64,000 bases of DNA from Thereva unica. Lineage: Eukaryota > Arthropoda > Insecta > Diptera > Therevidae. A model generated the notes under the pieces. The model searched no databases and had not been told where the DNA came from. It was given only the letters and a program-made list of their open reading frames with translations. Location: NCBI GenBank assembly GCA_949987705.1, contig OX465281.1, positions 139,362,876-139,426,875 on the forward strand, given 5' to 3'. Position numbers and translations under genes: made by a program. Below are positions 22,320 through 31,363 of the stretch, piece by piece (the stretch's first letter is position 1; each line of letters starts with the position of its first letter).

Positions 22320-22329
22320 ACTGTGACAT
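18679..22329 (-). CDS. LINE ORF2: endonuclease, reverse transcriptase, RNase H (LOA-like)
   Basis: A 1,216-codon open frame. The APE endonuclease occupies about residues 1-220 (QLNLHHSRAA, IQEPW, GCDANAHNTVWGS, SDHRAI). Reverse transcriptase is central (NYRP-like SSRPVSLTSFLLK, MDIEGAFDKIQ, KGCPQGGVLSPLLW, catalytic YADD). A thumb follows, then RNase H (FTDGSKIDGRAGAG, AEMLALLHAL, LDNQAV, WVRGHTGIDGNEKAD), then a Cys/His region (CRMCLEEPETATHIVCHC). The RNase H after RT points to the LOA/I/R1 branch; LOA is my best call. The first few codons and the ATG come from BEL A env sequence in the target-site duplication, so the true ORF2 start is probably lost. No internal stop was seen. Confidence 0.88.
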   Translation of the reverse strand: MSQFRQLKVCQLNLHHSRAASAMMTRGFGEMKLDIALIQEPWIYKGRIRGLSGGFDTLYVPNANERVRTCVLVKHGVQAVLLPHLCTPDLTAVRVGTGSGAFILASAYLPYDSPDPPPTRELEILVITCGEKGTGLIVGCDANAHNTVWGSTNDNHRGEALLEFVECNNLVIANRGVEPTFVDARRREVIDITLCSNRMLTRLTNWEVMDRTTMSDHRAISFEIEYGTPGRGDGIRTTRIPRNTDTSRYTEMLRRNLGERVPRAPKTTREAESQLHVLQTAIENAFRVACPLTSVDDHDPTPWWCRELEKLKKEVRKAFNQAMRCNDPVAWENYKAKKREMKQTLRRRKRESWRNFCSSIESISEASRLQKMISRDPVSKVGLVRDPSGRMTETLEETNKILMEVHFPGSYVSGKSWTIRNRMATRMNREEANRVVTEEGVRRAIDTFSPFKTSGRDGIFPALLQWGKDVIAPRLRGIFVTCLATGYIPAVWRETKVVFLPKPGKKDYTEAKSSRPVSLTSFLLKTMERVVADHLESTMLRRHPLSRSQHAYQAGRSTETALHQLVRVAEGELYTGGIAMAVIMDIEGAFDKIQFNKLKDALVRREVSPMIVRWVDSMLKNRAVRIQTGDSRLRGRVSKGCPQGGVLSPLLWNITVDTLLRRLEEMGVHTVGYADDVAIVARGKFMSTTADIMRNALQVVEQWCTEQGLTINANKTDAIIFTRKIKDLDFQPLMLFGSRIKVSGMVKYLGVYLDSRLTWKYHVEEKIKKATRVLHQCRRVCGLRWGISPRLAYWTYTMMVRPIITYASVVWWTKATQKTVKRHLDKVQRMACVGVSGAFRTTPAAALEALLGLLPLDLQVMKTAAASAIRMRRDAAWQASGTLYGHMKILDRIKGIRELMMPMEGITKMRVTERYHKTLIGNGTLPEGRPEDIYIFTDGSKIDGRAGAGVFSEDLNLTCSLALGNYTSVYQAEMLALLHALDHINEGQVQGRSILIALDNQAVIKRMNQTEINASLALECVQKLNRCAQQNNVTLAWVRGHTGIDGNEKADNLAKQGSTSEFWGPEPYSAIGRGLVRNYIEKWVAEEHRRRWDAMTTCRQAKMVLTLPITAARRRILHMQRRTLRWLVALITGHGCFRYHLKRMGILEDDTCRMCLEEPETATHIVCHCPAVARKRDAITGLQWMEDMRQTPFNQLLAITRGVEVREQWDNPLQPQ

Positions 22330-24304
22330 TTGTTAGGACTGGTTCCACTGGTGGAGGTTTTTGCTGGTGGATTTTTATAAAGTAATTTGTCAGAGCATCC
22401 CACGAGGCTGCTGCTAGTCTCCAGTTCCAACCATAGGTTGTAAAGATACTGTGTGCATTTATTCCCGTAGTTAGAATGCCTTTAATAATTTTGATGGAGA
22501 CATATACGCCGATGATACCTAGGTAGATGCCGCCTATCTCTTGAAGGGTGTTCCATAATTTCAATTTTAAGGAGTGCATATCGTTGGATGTTAGTAAATT
22601 TAGAACACTGATGTCTTGATGATCCATATTCCCCCCTAGTAGCTTTTGAGTCACGAGGTTACTTATCGCTTGACGTTCTGATGAAAACATCGCTTGGCTT
22701 CTAAAGGCTCCAATTGCTTGTGGAGAATATATTCCCGCTTTCATTAGATTACCTGGATCTTCGTAGGTCCATTCCTTCGTCGTGGTGGGATGTACTTCAT
22801 GTGGTGATTTAATTTTATGAATATCTGGGCTCAGTCCATACCATTCGTCCATGATTTGATATCCTGGTGCCAATAATGATGAACATTCAACTTGGGTGCC
22901 TAATTTCTGCAATAGGTGGGTTTTAGGAGTCATAAAGAAGCTATTGTTGGCGTAGGTCACTGGTAATTCATTATAACAATGATTGGTACTTCGTACGTGC
23001 ACTTCTACTGGTTGACATTTGATGATATAAATGAGCTCTCCTCTTTGAACGGCGGTATATCCCAGTTGCTTCATATGCGTTAATGCAAACTCGGCTGGAT
23101 TTTGCGGTGCAATACTCATCTGCGTTTTTAAAACTTCTCGTTCAAGCTCACATCGTTTTAATAATAAACTGATATATAATTTTTCAATCTGTAACTTCCA
23201 ATGTCTTTCAATGTATACGAATTTTGAATTTACGTAGGTTAGGACATCTAAATTTCTAACATCTGTAGTTTTCTTTGAGAACCAGTATTCTGTTCCTGCC
23301 TTAGGGACAACGATTAATCGAGGATGTTCGGTCTGATATCCTTTGAACCTACAGACGGATATTTCTTTTATGACTTCGAGTGCGAATACTATATCCTCAC
23401 TACGTACGGTGTACATTACATTGGTGTGAAAGGATGTGCTATTGCTGAGATTTTTGATTTTCGTAGCTTGCCCCTGCCACAGGACATCATACTTTGTGTT
23501 TTCGCATGATGAATTGATCGCCGTTTCTCAGAATGTGATGCCAAATTCCGGGTCCGTGCAGGTGCCCGCCAGATATGGGCATGCAATATTGTTACGGATT
23601 AGTATGTTATTATCTTCCAAGCGTACAGTACTGATGCAATCAGTGATAGTAATTGTGATGGCGTGAATTACTATGACATGATGTCAAGAGTTAACACCCG
23701 ATGTGTAGGCGACTCCAGTGCACGCTCCGTTGCTGTCGATCACCCCTGCTATTACTTCGGAAAAGTTGTTGGTGCTATTGGGCTTGATATCAGCAATCAT
23801 TCGTCCATTGGTTAACCTGTAAGTTCCATCAGTGTGCAATTTTAAACAATCGTCCCGGTTAATGTCAGCTATATATGTGGATAATCCTCCCGGAACCAGA
23901 GATAAGTGGCTAAACATACCACAGTGGATGATATTTATCTTACTGATTGGATGATATTTATCTTACATTGAAATGTATGTACGGACGCAGTTTCACTCAA
24001 CTGCAGGAGTTCAATATCTTCATTTTCATTTTCGATTTTGACGTTTTCAATGTGACACTCGCCTAAGTTAACTAGGAATATTGCGGTTATATTTACATGA
24101 TCGTGACCGCAATCGTAGGCAATGATTGCTTCAGTGGAGTTGACTGCTAGTAGTGTGCTTACTATTGCTATTAAATGGCTGATGTGCATCTATAAAGGAG
24201 AAACATTAATTTAAGAGGTGCTTCTTAGACTATCTTCGTGGTTGAACTTAATCTAGGATATATTTATGATTATAGCTACGCTAAATTATATGGTATTGGA
24301 GTCA

Positions 24305-26236
24305 TTAATTTTTCTCATTGTCTACTATCGGTAGTAAACAAATCTTGGTAATAGGGCGTTTTAATATCGAATCCTTGCACTTTACTGTCACTACCCTCAC
24401 TAGATTATCTGGTCCAGGATGAGTCTCAATAATGCGTCCTAGTAACCATTTCGTTGGCGGCATTCTTTCATCTTTTACTAGCACTAGGTTTCCTTCCTTT
24501 AGGTTTGGTTGTTGCTGAAGCCATTTGGGCCGTTGTTGCAATCTACTCAGGTACTCTGTATTCCAACGTTTCCAGAAATCTTGACAACTTTTTTGAATCA
24601 ATTTCCAACGATCAAGAGAGGTTAGTTTAAGATCCAGTAGATTATTTTCCGGAGGAGCTATTAAAAGATCTCCTATTAGAAAGTGGCCTGGAGTTAAAGC
24701 ACTGCAGTCTTCTGGGTCATTAGACATAGGGCTTAGTGGTCGTGAGTTTAAACAAGCTTCTATTTGCGTTAAACACGTACTCAGTTCTTCATAGGTCCAC
24801 GTGACATTTCCCATTACGCGACGGAGGTGGTGCTTCGTTGATTTTACTCCGCTCTCCCATAGTCCTCCAAAATGCGGAGACTCTGGCGGTATGAAATGCC
24901 ATTCTACTCCTTTGTTTGCTAGGTTGACGTAAATTTCGGTTGATATACCCCACTGATCTTGTAACTTTATTTCCTTTAGCTTTCTACTGGCTCCTACAAA
25001 ATTGGTACCGCAGTCACTGTAAATGTCGCTACATAGTCCTCGCCTACCACTAAATCTGCGAAACGCTGCTAAAAATGCTTCTGTTGATAGATCGCTGACT
25101 GCTTCTAAGTGTATTGCCTTGGTCGCTAGGCATATAAAAATGCAAATGTAGCCTTTCGATGTTTTTGGTCGACCTCTACATTTGGATTCCTTGAGTGTAA
25201 ATGGTCCGCAGAAGTTGATTCCTGTATGGAGAAATGGCCGCGTCAATTGGACTCGGTGTTCGGGTAAGTCACCCATTAATTGTTGTTGGGTAATTGTTTT
25301 TTGTCGATAGCAGCTTAAGCATCGGTGTATGGCCATTCGTATGGCATTTCTGGCATTAATGATCCAGAATTTTCGTCGGATGGCATTCATCATCAATTGC
25401 ACTCCTCCATGTAAGGTATTTTGATGTGCATCATCATCAATTTGGATAACTGACATTTTTCTGGTAGAATTATGGGATGTTTCTGATTATATACTAGTGA
25501 TGAATGCCTGAGACGGCCGCCAACTCGTACTATTTCCTTGGCATCTATAAATGGATTTAAATTTAGAATGCGGGATTTTGTAGGAAGTGGTTGGTATGTC
25601 TTTAACGCCATTATTTCGGTTTTATATTCATCATGTTGAACTAGCATGATTAGAATTTCTAAGCTCTCGTTTAATTCACGTTTTGTTACATGGTCTTTGA
25701 GTCGATGACTTGGCGTTGTTCTGCAATTATGGATAAATCTTCGGCAGAGTGCTGTAATTCGCAGCAATTTTCCCAAACTTGAAAATCTCGTTATATAGTC
25801 TGAACTTATCTCACACTGATTGATATGCACAGCTGCTGCACGTTTTAGTTCTATCTTAGTGGTTGGTTGAGTAGGTAGGGGTTTGGGCCATTGAGATACA
25901 TCTTCCTTCAGCCACTGGGGACCCGTCCACCATAGGGGATGGTTGACTAATTCTTGGGGACTTATGCCTCGGCTTGCACAGTCCGCTGGATTATCCTTGG
26001 TATTGATGTGTTGCCAGGTACCATTGTCCATATTTTGGAGTATATCACTGACTCGGTTCGCTACAAACGTTTTCCATCTGGATGGATGACCTTGTAACCA
26101 GGCTAATACAATAGTTGAATCCGTCCACATGTATGTTTTGCATTCTGACAGCTGTAACGCATCCTTTACCTGTTTTATGAGCTTTGTTAATAACGTTGCT
26201 CCGCATAGCTCAAGTTTTGGAAGGCTAATTTGTTTG
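24305..26236 (-). pseudogene. pol: BEL A pol, 3' half: RNase H and integrase
   Basis: Continues from the BEL B insertion at 26241. RNase H region: KQISLPKLELCGATLLTKL, TYMWTDSTIVLAWLQG, NPADCASRGI. A 1-base frameshift near 25400-25450 separates the first piece (ends 25393) from the second (25456-24305). The second holds the integrase finger end (CLSCYRQK), the core (FCGPF, SDCGTNFVGA, SPHFGGLWE) and the C-terminal region (GNLVLVKDE, LLGRIIETHPGPDN, VKCKDSILKRPITKICLLP). The integrase core residues are present. Confidence 0.88.
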
Positions 26237-26241
26237 ATGGG

Positions 26242-26417
26242 TGTCGAAAATTGAAACTCGCGGGTTATATTAGACTGAATTTTATTTAACAATTATAATT
26301 ATTTAACAATTTCGCTTGAATCTTGAATCGCTCGCGCTCGCTAGATAACAAAGACTGGTAAAATTTTTGACGGTAAAATTTTTATGGGTTGCCAGAAGGC
26401 TCATCCAATTTTTCATA
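26242..26417 (-). repeat. BEL B 3' LTR
   Basis: 176 bp. Shares 'cgaaaattgaaactcgcggg' and 'gcttgaatcttgaatcgctc' with the other LTR. Lacks a short AATTATAGTTAACG-containing block found in the 5' LTR. Confidence 0.9.
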
Positions 26418-29400
26418 TCCTCCCGCCGGCGATGAACTATTAACTTCTAGCGGATATAAGAGCTGAACCGGTCGCCGCATTCTGGATCCATTGTGAAACC
26501 GTACTTCGCAGGCACGAACTTTTCCATCACGCCCTGGGAAAATATTCTCAATCCTGGCAAGCTTCCACAAGTGACGAGATGCGGACTGATCTTGCACAAT
26601 TACCACATCTCCTATCTTGACATCTGAAGAAAATCTGAAATTAGAATGATGAGCGGAACGTAGACGCTGTAAATATTCAGTTTTAAAACGACGAAAAAAT
26701 GCAGAAGTTAATTTAAGTCTGGCTCTCCACTTCTCACGAATCTTCGTATCCGACATTACGCCGAATCCCATCGCTACTGATGAAGGATAAACGCCTAACA
26801 AGAAATGGGCTGGCGTCAACGGCGATAGATCTAACGGATCATCACTAATATAAGTTAGCGGTCTAGCGTTGATTACTTGCTCTGCCTCTGCCAACAGGGT
26901 ATATAGTTGGTCAAAATTTAATATGGCCTTACCAATAGTCGTCTTTAACACATCTTTCACACTTTTAACAAGGCGCTCCCAGAAACCTCCCCACCATGGA
27001 GCCCGCTCTACGATAAACTTCCATGAAACTCCGCTATTAGCTGCAAATCCTTGTATTTTCTCTGAATAAATAATATCTCCCAGTTGCTTTAACTCCAATG
27101 AAGCTCTCTTAAATGTACGTGCATTGTCTGATATAATGATGCGTGGTATTCCTCGCCGAGCGAAAAATCGTCGCAAAGCCGATAAGCAAGACTCGGTATC
27201 TAGGGCATTGACGAGTTCGAGATGAACGGCACGAACTACAGAACAAGTAAGTAGCAGAATGTACACTTTTGTAGTCCCACCTTCTTTAGCAGCTTTTACA
27301 TACAGAGGGCCCGCAAAATCCAGTCCGGTAGTTTCGAACGGTCTCGATGCACTCAGTCTTTCTCTAGGTAAAGGGGCAAATGGCTGCGACGCTGGCTTGC
27401 CGCGATAACGCTGACATATTACGCAACCTTTAACTATAGCTTTAACTGCTGGACGCGCTTTAATAATCCAGAATTTTTCTCGTACTCGTGCTAAAGTTGC
27501 GTTCACTCCGCTATGAAGACTTCGTTCATGAGCTTCCTTGGTAAGTAATTTAGTAAAATGAGAATGCGTAGGAAGAATAATCGGGAAGCATTCGTTGTAG
27601 GTAAAATCTGCTTTCTCTAATCTACTTCCTACTCGGAGGATGCCATCTTCATCCATGATCACATTAAACGTCAAAATCGATGAACTTTTGGGTATTTCCC
27701 TCGAGTTCCGCAAAGCTTTTACTTCGTCCTTAAACGCAGCTGCTTGTATAGACTTAATCCAAAATTTCTCTGCATACTCTAGCTCCTGTCCAGTAAGATG
27801 ATTTGACTGAACTTGACTTTTCTTAAGATGCGCGATGAATCGAAGCGCATACGCTGTTACACGAAGAACTCTGTTATAGCTGCTAAAATTTTCCAGATTG
27901 AATAATGGCTCAAAAGCCTCAGTATCCTCCTTAGCGACTGCAACCTGCAAGCATAATAAATTATCAAAATTGCTAACGTTAATATCAGATTGAGGCCAAT
28001 TATCAATAGAGTCCGATAACCATTGCGGTCCGCTAAACCAAATGGGTGAGCTGATTAAGGTTTTTCCATTAATTCCACGAGTCAACAGATCGGCAGGGTT
28101 ATCCGAACCTGGGCAATGATTCCAATTTGTCGTTGCTGTTAGCTGACGAATCTCTCGAACACGATTAATTACATATGGCTGGTACTTTCGCTTATCATTT
28201 TTTATCCAGTATAGCGTGATCTTAGAATCTGACCACAAATATGTTGATTCAAAGCACAAGTTCAAATGCTTCTGTATATATTGTGATAGTCGCGCAGCAA
28301 TCAGGGCGGCAGTTAGTTCCAACTTAGGTAGTGTAAGTTCGTTCGTGTTGCATTTTAGAGGTGCGATTCGGTTTTTTGCGCACAAGTATGAAACGTGGAT
28401 GGAATCATCTATATATCGACTTCTCACATACGCTACAGCCCCGTAAGCACATAAACTAGAGTCGCAAAATACATGTAACTGTTGGCTCACTCGGGCAGGA
28501 AACGGCTTAAATATGTATCGAGGCACTGCAACCTCTGTTAAGTCCTCCAAACTTGTGTGGCACTGGTTCCAAATTGTTTGCAAATTGGATGGAATCGCCT
28601 CATCCCATCCCACATTCAAACGCCAAGTTTCCTGGAAAAGAAGCTTTAACTTTACAGTAAAAGGTCCAAGTATACCTAATGGATCATATATTGTAGCCAA
28701 TAATTGGAGTATATTTCTTTTCGTAGAGTTCACTGATGTCATTTTGCGAGTTCGCTCAAGGTCGACGACTACTTCATCGGGAAAACGATTCCAAATCAAA
28801 CCCAATACCTTTTGAGTGGGAGGAGGTTCCAACTTTTCCTCAAATTTAGCAATTAATTTGGAATTATTGGAAGTCCACTTACGAATGTTCATTGAAGCTC
28901 GCTGAATAATCTGACGGGTCTCTTTATAAAACTGAAAAGCAAAATCGAGATCTTCAACACTTAAAATCAAATCATCCATATAGAATGATCTCATTAATAA
29001 TTCACAAGTTGATGTAAAATCCTTTGATTCCATGTCGAAATGCTTCCTCAAGGTTCCACACAGCAAGAAAGGGCTGCAAGCTATACCAAATGTGACGCGA
29101 GTCATCCTAAAAACAGCAACCTTAGGGAGATCACACGGGTTGTCCACTCTTCGCTCAAACCAAAAAAAACGATGTGTGTCTCGATCCTTTTCTATCAAAG
29201 AAAGCTGTAAAAACGCCTTCTCTATATCTGCGACCAATGCAATTCTTCCTACGCGAAAGTTCAACAAAATATTCAAGACGTCGGGAAATAGATTAGGTCC
29301 TTTATGTAAATGCTCGTTTAGTGATAAATTGTGTCCTGTTCTGGCTGATGCATCAAACACGATGCGCAGTGGTGTCGTTGTCTTATCACTTCGGTACACG

Positions 29401-29921
29401 GGACGATGCGGCATATAATATTTAGAATTCACCAAACTAATATTCTCGTCGATTCTTTCCGCTACACCAGTCGAAATTAACTCCCACATAGCTCTATCAT
29501 ACTCCATAAACTTGTCACGATCTGCTGTCAATTTGCGTACAAGTCTTTCAAATCTTTTGAAAGCTCCACATCTGTGACTATCAATTCCAACTCCAATTTT
29601 TTTCCATAATAAAGAGCACTCATATCGTTCTTCACCTTTTCGAATATAGTCGCTGAAATCACTATATTTAATTTCTTCATTGTCAGCAGAAATTCCAATA
29701 GTCTCTAATTTCCAGAAATTTTCACAATCAGATTCGGTAAAAGAACACGAATGTAAGACCGCAGCTGATATAGCTGACGCAGAGCTTTCTTCAACTATTG
29801 CTTCGACAGAAGGCCCTTGTATAGTCCAACCAAACACCGTTTCTATCGCGACTAAATTGTCAGTCAAATGCACAGAATTTTGAAGGACTACACTCCAATA
29901 AATATCAGCACCTATTAACAC
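26382..29921 (-). CDS. pol: BEL B Pol: reverse transcriptase, RNase H, integrase
   Basis: A 1,179-codon open frame with no internal stop. LIGADIYWSVV opens the linker. RT: TTPLRIVFDASART, LVADIEKAFLQL, catalytic SFYMDDLIL. RNase H: HVFCDSSLCAYGAVAY, LPKLELTAALIAARL, LWSDSKITLYWI, NPADLLTRG. Integrase: finger HSGVNATLARVREKFW with CVICQRYRG, core LDFAGPLY, ISDNARTFKRA and WWGGFWERLVK, C-terminal domain GDVVIVQDQ. The last residues reach into the 3' LTR. The first Met shown is internal to a Gag-Pol frame, so translation would need to pass the TGA at 29964. Confidence 0.9.
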   Translation of the reverse strand: MLIGADIYWSVVLQNSVHLTDNLVAIETVFGWTIQGPSVEAIVEESSASAISAAVLHSCSFTESDCENFWKLETIGISADNEEIKYSDFSDYIRKGEERYECSLLWKKIGVGIDSHRCGAFKRFERLVRKLTADRDKFMEYDRAMWELISTGVAERIDENISLVNSKYYMPHRPVYRSDKTTTPLRIVFDASARTGHNLSLNEHLHKGPNLFPDVLNILLNFRVGRIALVADIEKAFLQLSLIEKDRDTHRFFWFERRVDNPCDLPKVAVFRMTRVTFGIACSPFLLCGTLRKHFDMESKDFTSTCELLMRSFYMDDLILSVEDLDFAFQFYKETRQIIQRASMNIRKWTSNNSKLIAKFEEKLEPPPTQKVLGLIWNRFPDEVVVDLERTRKMTSVNSTKRNILQLLATIYDPLGILGPFTVKLKLLFQETWRLNVGWDEAIPSNLQTIWNQCHTSLEDLTEVAVPRYIFKPFPARVSQQLHVFCDSSLCAYGAVAYVRSRYIDDSIHVSYLCAKNRIAPLKCNTNELTLPKLELTAALIAARLSQYIQKHLNLCFESTYLWSDSKITLYWIKNDKRKYQPYVINRVREIRQLTATTNWNHCPGSDNPADLLTRGINGKTLISSPIWFSGPQWLSDSIDNWPQSDINVSNFDNLLCLQVAVAKEDTEAFEPLFNLENFSSYNRVLRVTAYALRFIAHLKKSQVQSNHLTGQELEYAEKFWIKSIQAAAFKDEVKALRNSREIPKSSSILTFNVIMDEDGILRVGSRLEKADFTYNECFPIILPTHSHFTKLLTKEAHERSLHSGVNATLARVREKFWIIKARPAVKAIVKGCVICQRYRGKPASQPFAPLPRERLSASRPFETTGLDFAGPLYVKAAKEGGTTKVYILLLTCSVVRAVHLELVNALDTESCLSALRRFFARRGIPRIIISDNARTFKRASLELKQLGDIIYSEKIQGFAANSGVSWKFIVERAPWWGGFWERLVKSVKDVLKTTIGKAILNFDQLYTLLAEAEQVINARPLTYISDDPLDLSPLTPAHFLLGVYPSSVAMGFGVMSDTKIREKWRARLKLTSAFFRRFKTEYLQRLRSAHHSNFRFSSDVKIGDVVIVQDQSASRHLWKLARIENIFPGRDGKVRACEVRFHNGSRMRRPVQLLYPLEVNSSSPAGGYEKLDEPSGNP

Positions 29922-29963
29922 ATTTATTCCCTTTTCTGGTTCAAGAAGTCCACAACTGTCTGC

Positions 29964-31130
29964 TCATACATAATTTGCAAAAACTGACGATTTACCTGAT
30001 GGCGCAACTAAAACATCAGCACATATTTCCGGAACTACAATAGCTAAAAATGAAACAAAGCGATTGTCATACTGGGATTTTAATACAACGCTTACACGCT
30101 TAAATGACCTTGTGGGGCCCTTTTTTGAACTGGAACTTCCGAATGGCAGAATCCTCATTTCCACGGTGTCGATGACATTTAGTCCAAGTTTTTTAACAAT
30201 TTCTTCTCTTATATAAGACTTTTGACTGCCTCCATCTAAAATTACACGTATTAATAAGGAATTTTTAACTTCACCATTTGCCGCTGATGCTAAAACACAA
30301 GCCGTTTGCAAATAAACTGTTTTTGTTTGACTCGTAGCAGTTGAGCATAGATTCGCTGTGAATTGTTTTGTTGATGCAATTAAACCGGGTTTCACTTTCT
30401 CCTTTGTTTCCTTTTCGCAAACCGAAGTGGCATGCTTACCATTGCAATTATTGCATCGTATGTTGTTTTGATTTAGGCAATCTCTAGAATTATGACCTTT
30501 TCTCGTGCACCGAAAACATCGACCTTCTTGCCTTAAAAGCTCCTTTCTTTGAGCTACAGTATGATAAGAGTTGCAACGTTGGGTTGTATGTTCTGTTGAT
30601 TTGCAGAAATAACATTCGAATTTCGCAGGTGTGAGTAGCCCTGCCGTAGTGAGATGAGCTTTTGGCGAAGACGAAGAAGGCGATCGCTTTGAAGTTCCAG
30701 CCTTTTCCAAAGACTCGACTTCCCTTTTTAAAAAACTGAGAATACCTTTGACCGTAGTGTCACCAAAATCCACGGAACTATTGTTGAGTGAACACACACT
30801 TTCCTTATCACTGTTTACTCCACTTGATTTTTCCTCAGCATGCGTCTCTTGATGGCGGTAGAATTCCAGCCTCAGTTCATGCGGTATGCACTTTAGCAGT
30901 ACTGACTTGAGGAGGATGAAGTAATGCGAAGGGGGTACGTGTAATGCAGTAAGAGATCGTGAACTGCACATTGTAGAGGCGCCTCAAGCCAAGAACATCG
31001 TAACGAGAAGAAACCGGTGATAGCGACATGAGCTGCTGTACATTTTTGTCAATAATTTTCTCAGTGTCACCGTATTCTTCGATTAATAGTGATATTGCGG
31101 CAACATAGCAATCCTGAGTGGGTGTTTTTT
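29964..31130 (-). pseudogene. gag: BEL B gag and protease, 5'-deleted and frameshifted
   Basis: The main frame is 30971-29964: RSLTALHVPPSHYF (gag), zinc-knuckle motifs CYFCKSTEHTTQRC, CFRCTRKGHNSRDC and CNNCNGKHATSVC, then protease ILDGGSQKSYI. Gag sequence upstream to about 31130 (VAAISLLIEEYG) is in another frame, so a frameshift lies near 30965. The N-terminal gag region expected before it is absent. A TGA at 29964-29966 separates this frame from pol, which is in the same frame. Confidence 0.85.
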
Positions 31131-31149
31131 TTTTTTTTTCAACTTTAAT

Positions 31150-31168
31150 TCCCGGGTTTCGGCACCAA
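31150..31168 (-). promoter_or_regulatory. BEL B primer-binding site
   Basis: The minus strand reads TTGGTGCCGAAACCCGGGA beside the LTR, a common BEL/Pao primer site type. A run of A residues and an abrupt start inside the gag domain follow it. Confidence 0.75.
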
Positions 31169-31358
31169 TGTCGAAAATTGAAACTCGCGGGTTATATTAG
31201 ACTGAATTTTATTTAACAATTATAATTATTTAACAATTTCGCTTGAATCTTGAATCGCTCGCGCTCGCTAGATAACAAAGACTGGTTTTAATTATAGTTA
31301 ACGAATTTTGACGGTAAAATTTTTATGGGTTGCCAGAAGGCTCATCTAATTTTTCATA
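31169..31358 (-). repeat. BEL B 5' LTR
   Basis: 190 bp, directly followed on the minus strand by the primer site. Confidence 0.9.
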
Positions 31359-31363
31359 ATGGG

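Larger units (their letters stand above)
18476..24189 (-). pseudogene. env: BEL A env pseudogene, chuvirus/roo-type glycoprotein
   Basis: The N-terminal piece (24189-23935) has a signal peptide (LIAIVSTLLAVNSTEA) and then YDCG, an NIT glycosylation site and GEC. That spacing recalls glycoproteins of chuviruses and of roo-like BEL elements. The frame shifts between 23935 and 23917. It then runs 23917 to 22331 with two TGA stops (23684-23686 and 23528-23530). A membrane segment lies near 22500 (IGGIYLGIIGVYVSIKII). The LOA-like LINE interrupts the gene at 22319. The frame resumes beyond it at about 18598 and ends at a TAA at 18476. The lesions make it non-functional. The family call rests on the N-terminal motif and the gene position after pol. 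Confidence 0.75.
26242..31358 (-). mobile_element. BEL B: BEL/Pao element with short LTRs, nested in BEL A pol
   Basis: Flanked by the 5-bp target-site duplication ATGGG (26237-26241 and 31359-31363). LTRs of 176 bp (26242-26417) and 190 bp (31169-31358) differ mainly by a block of about 14 bp. A primer site and a purine tract (GGCGGGAGGA) are present. Removing the element restores the BEL A pol frame (VAP-IKQISLPK). Gag is shortened right after the primer site and frameshifted, so BEL B is probably not autonomous. Confidence 0.92.
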
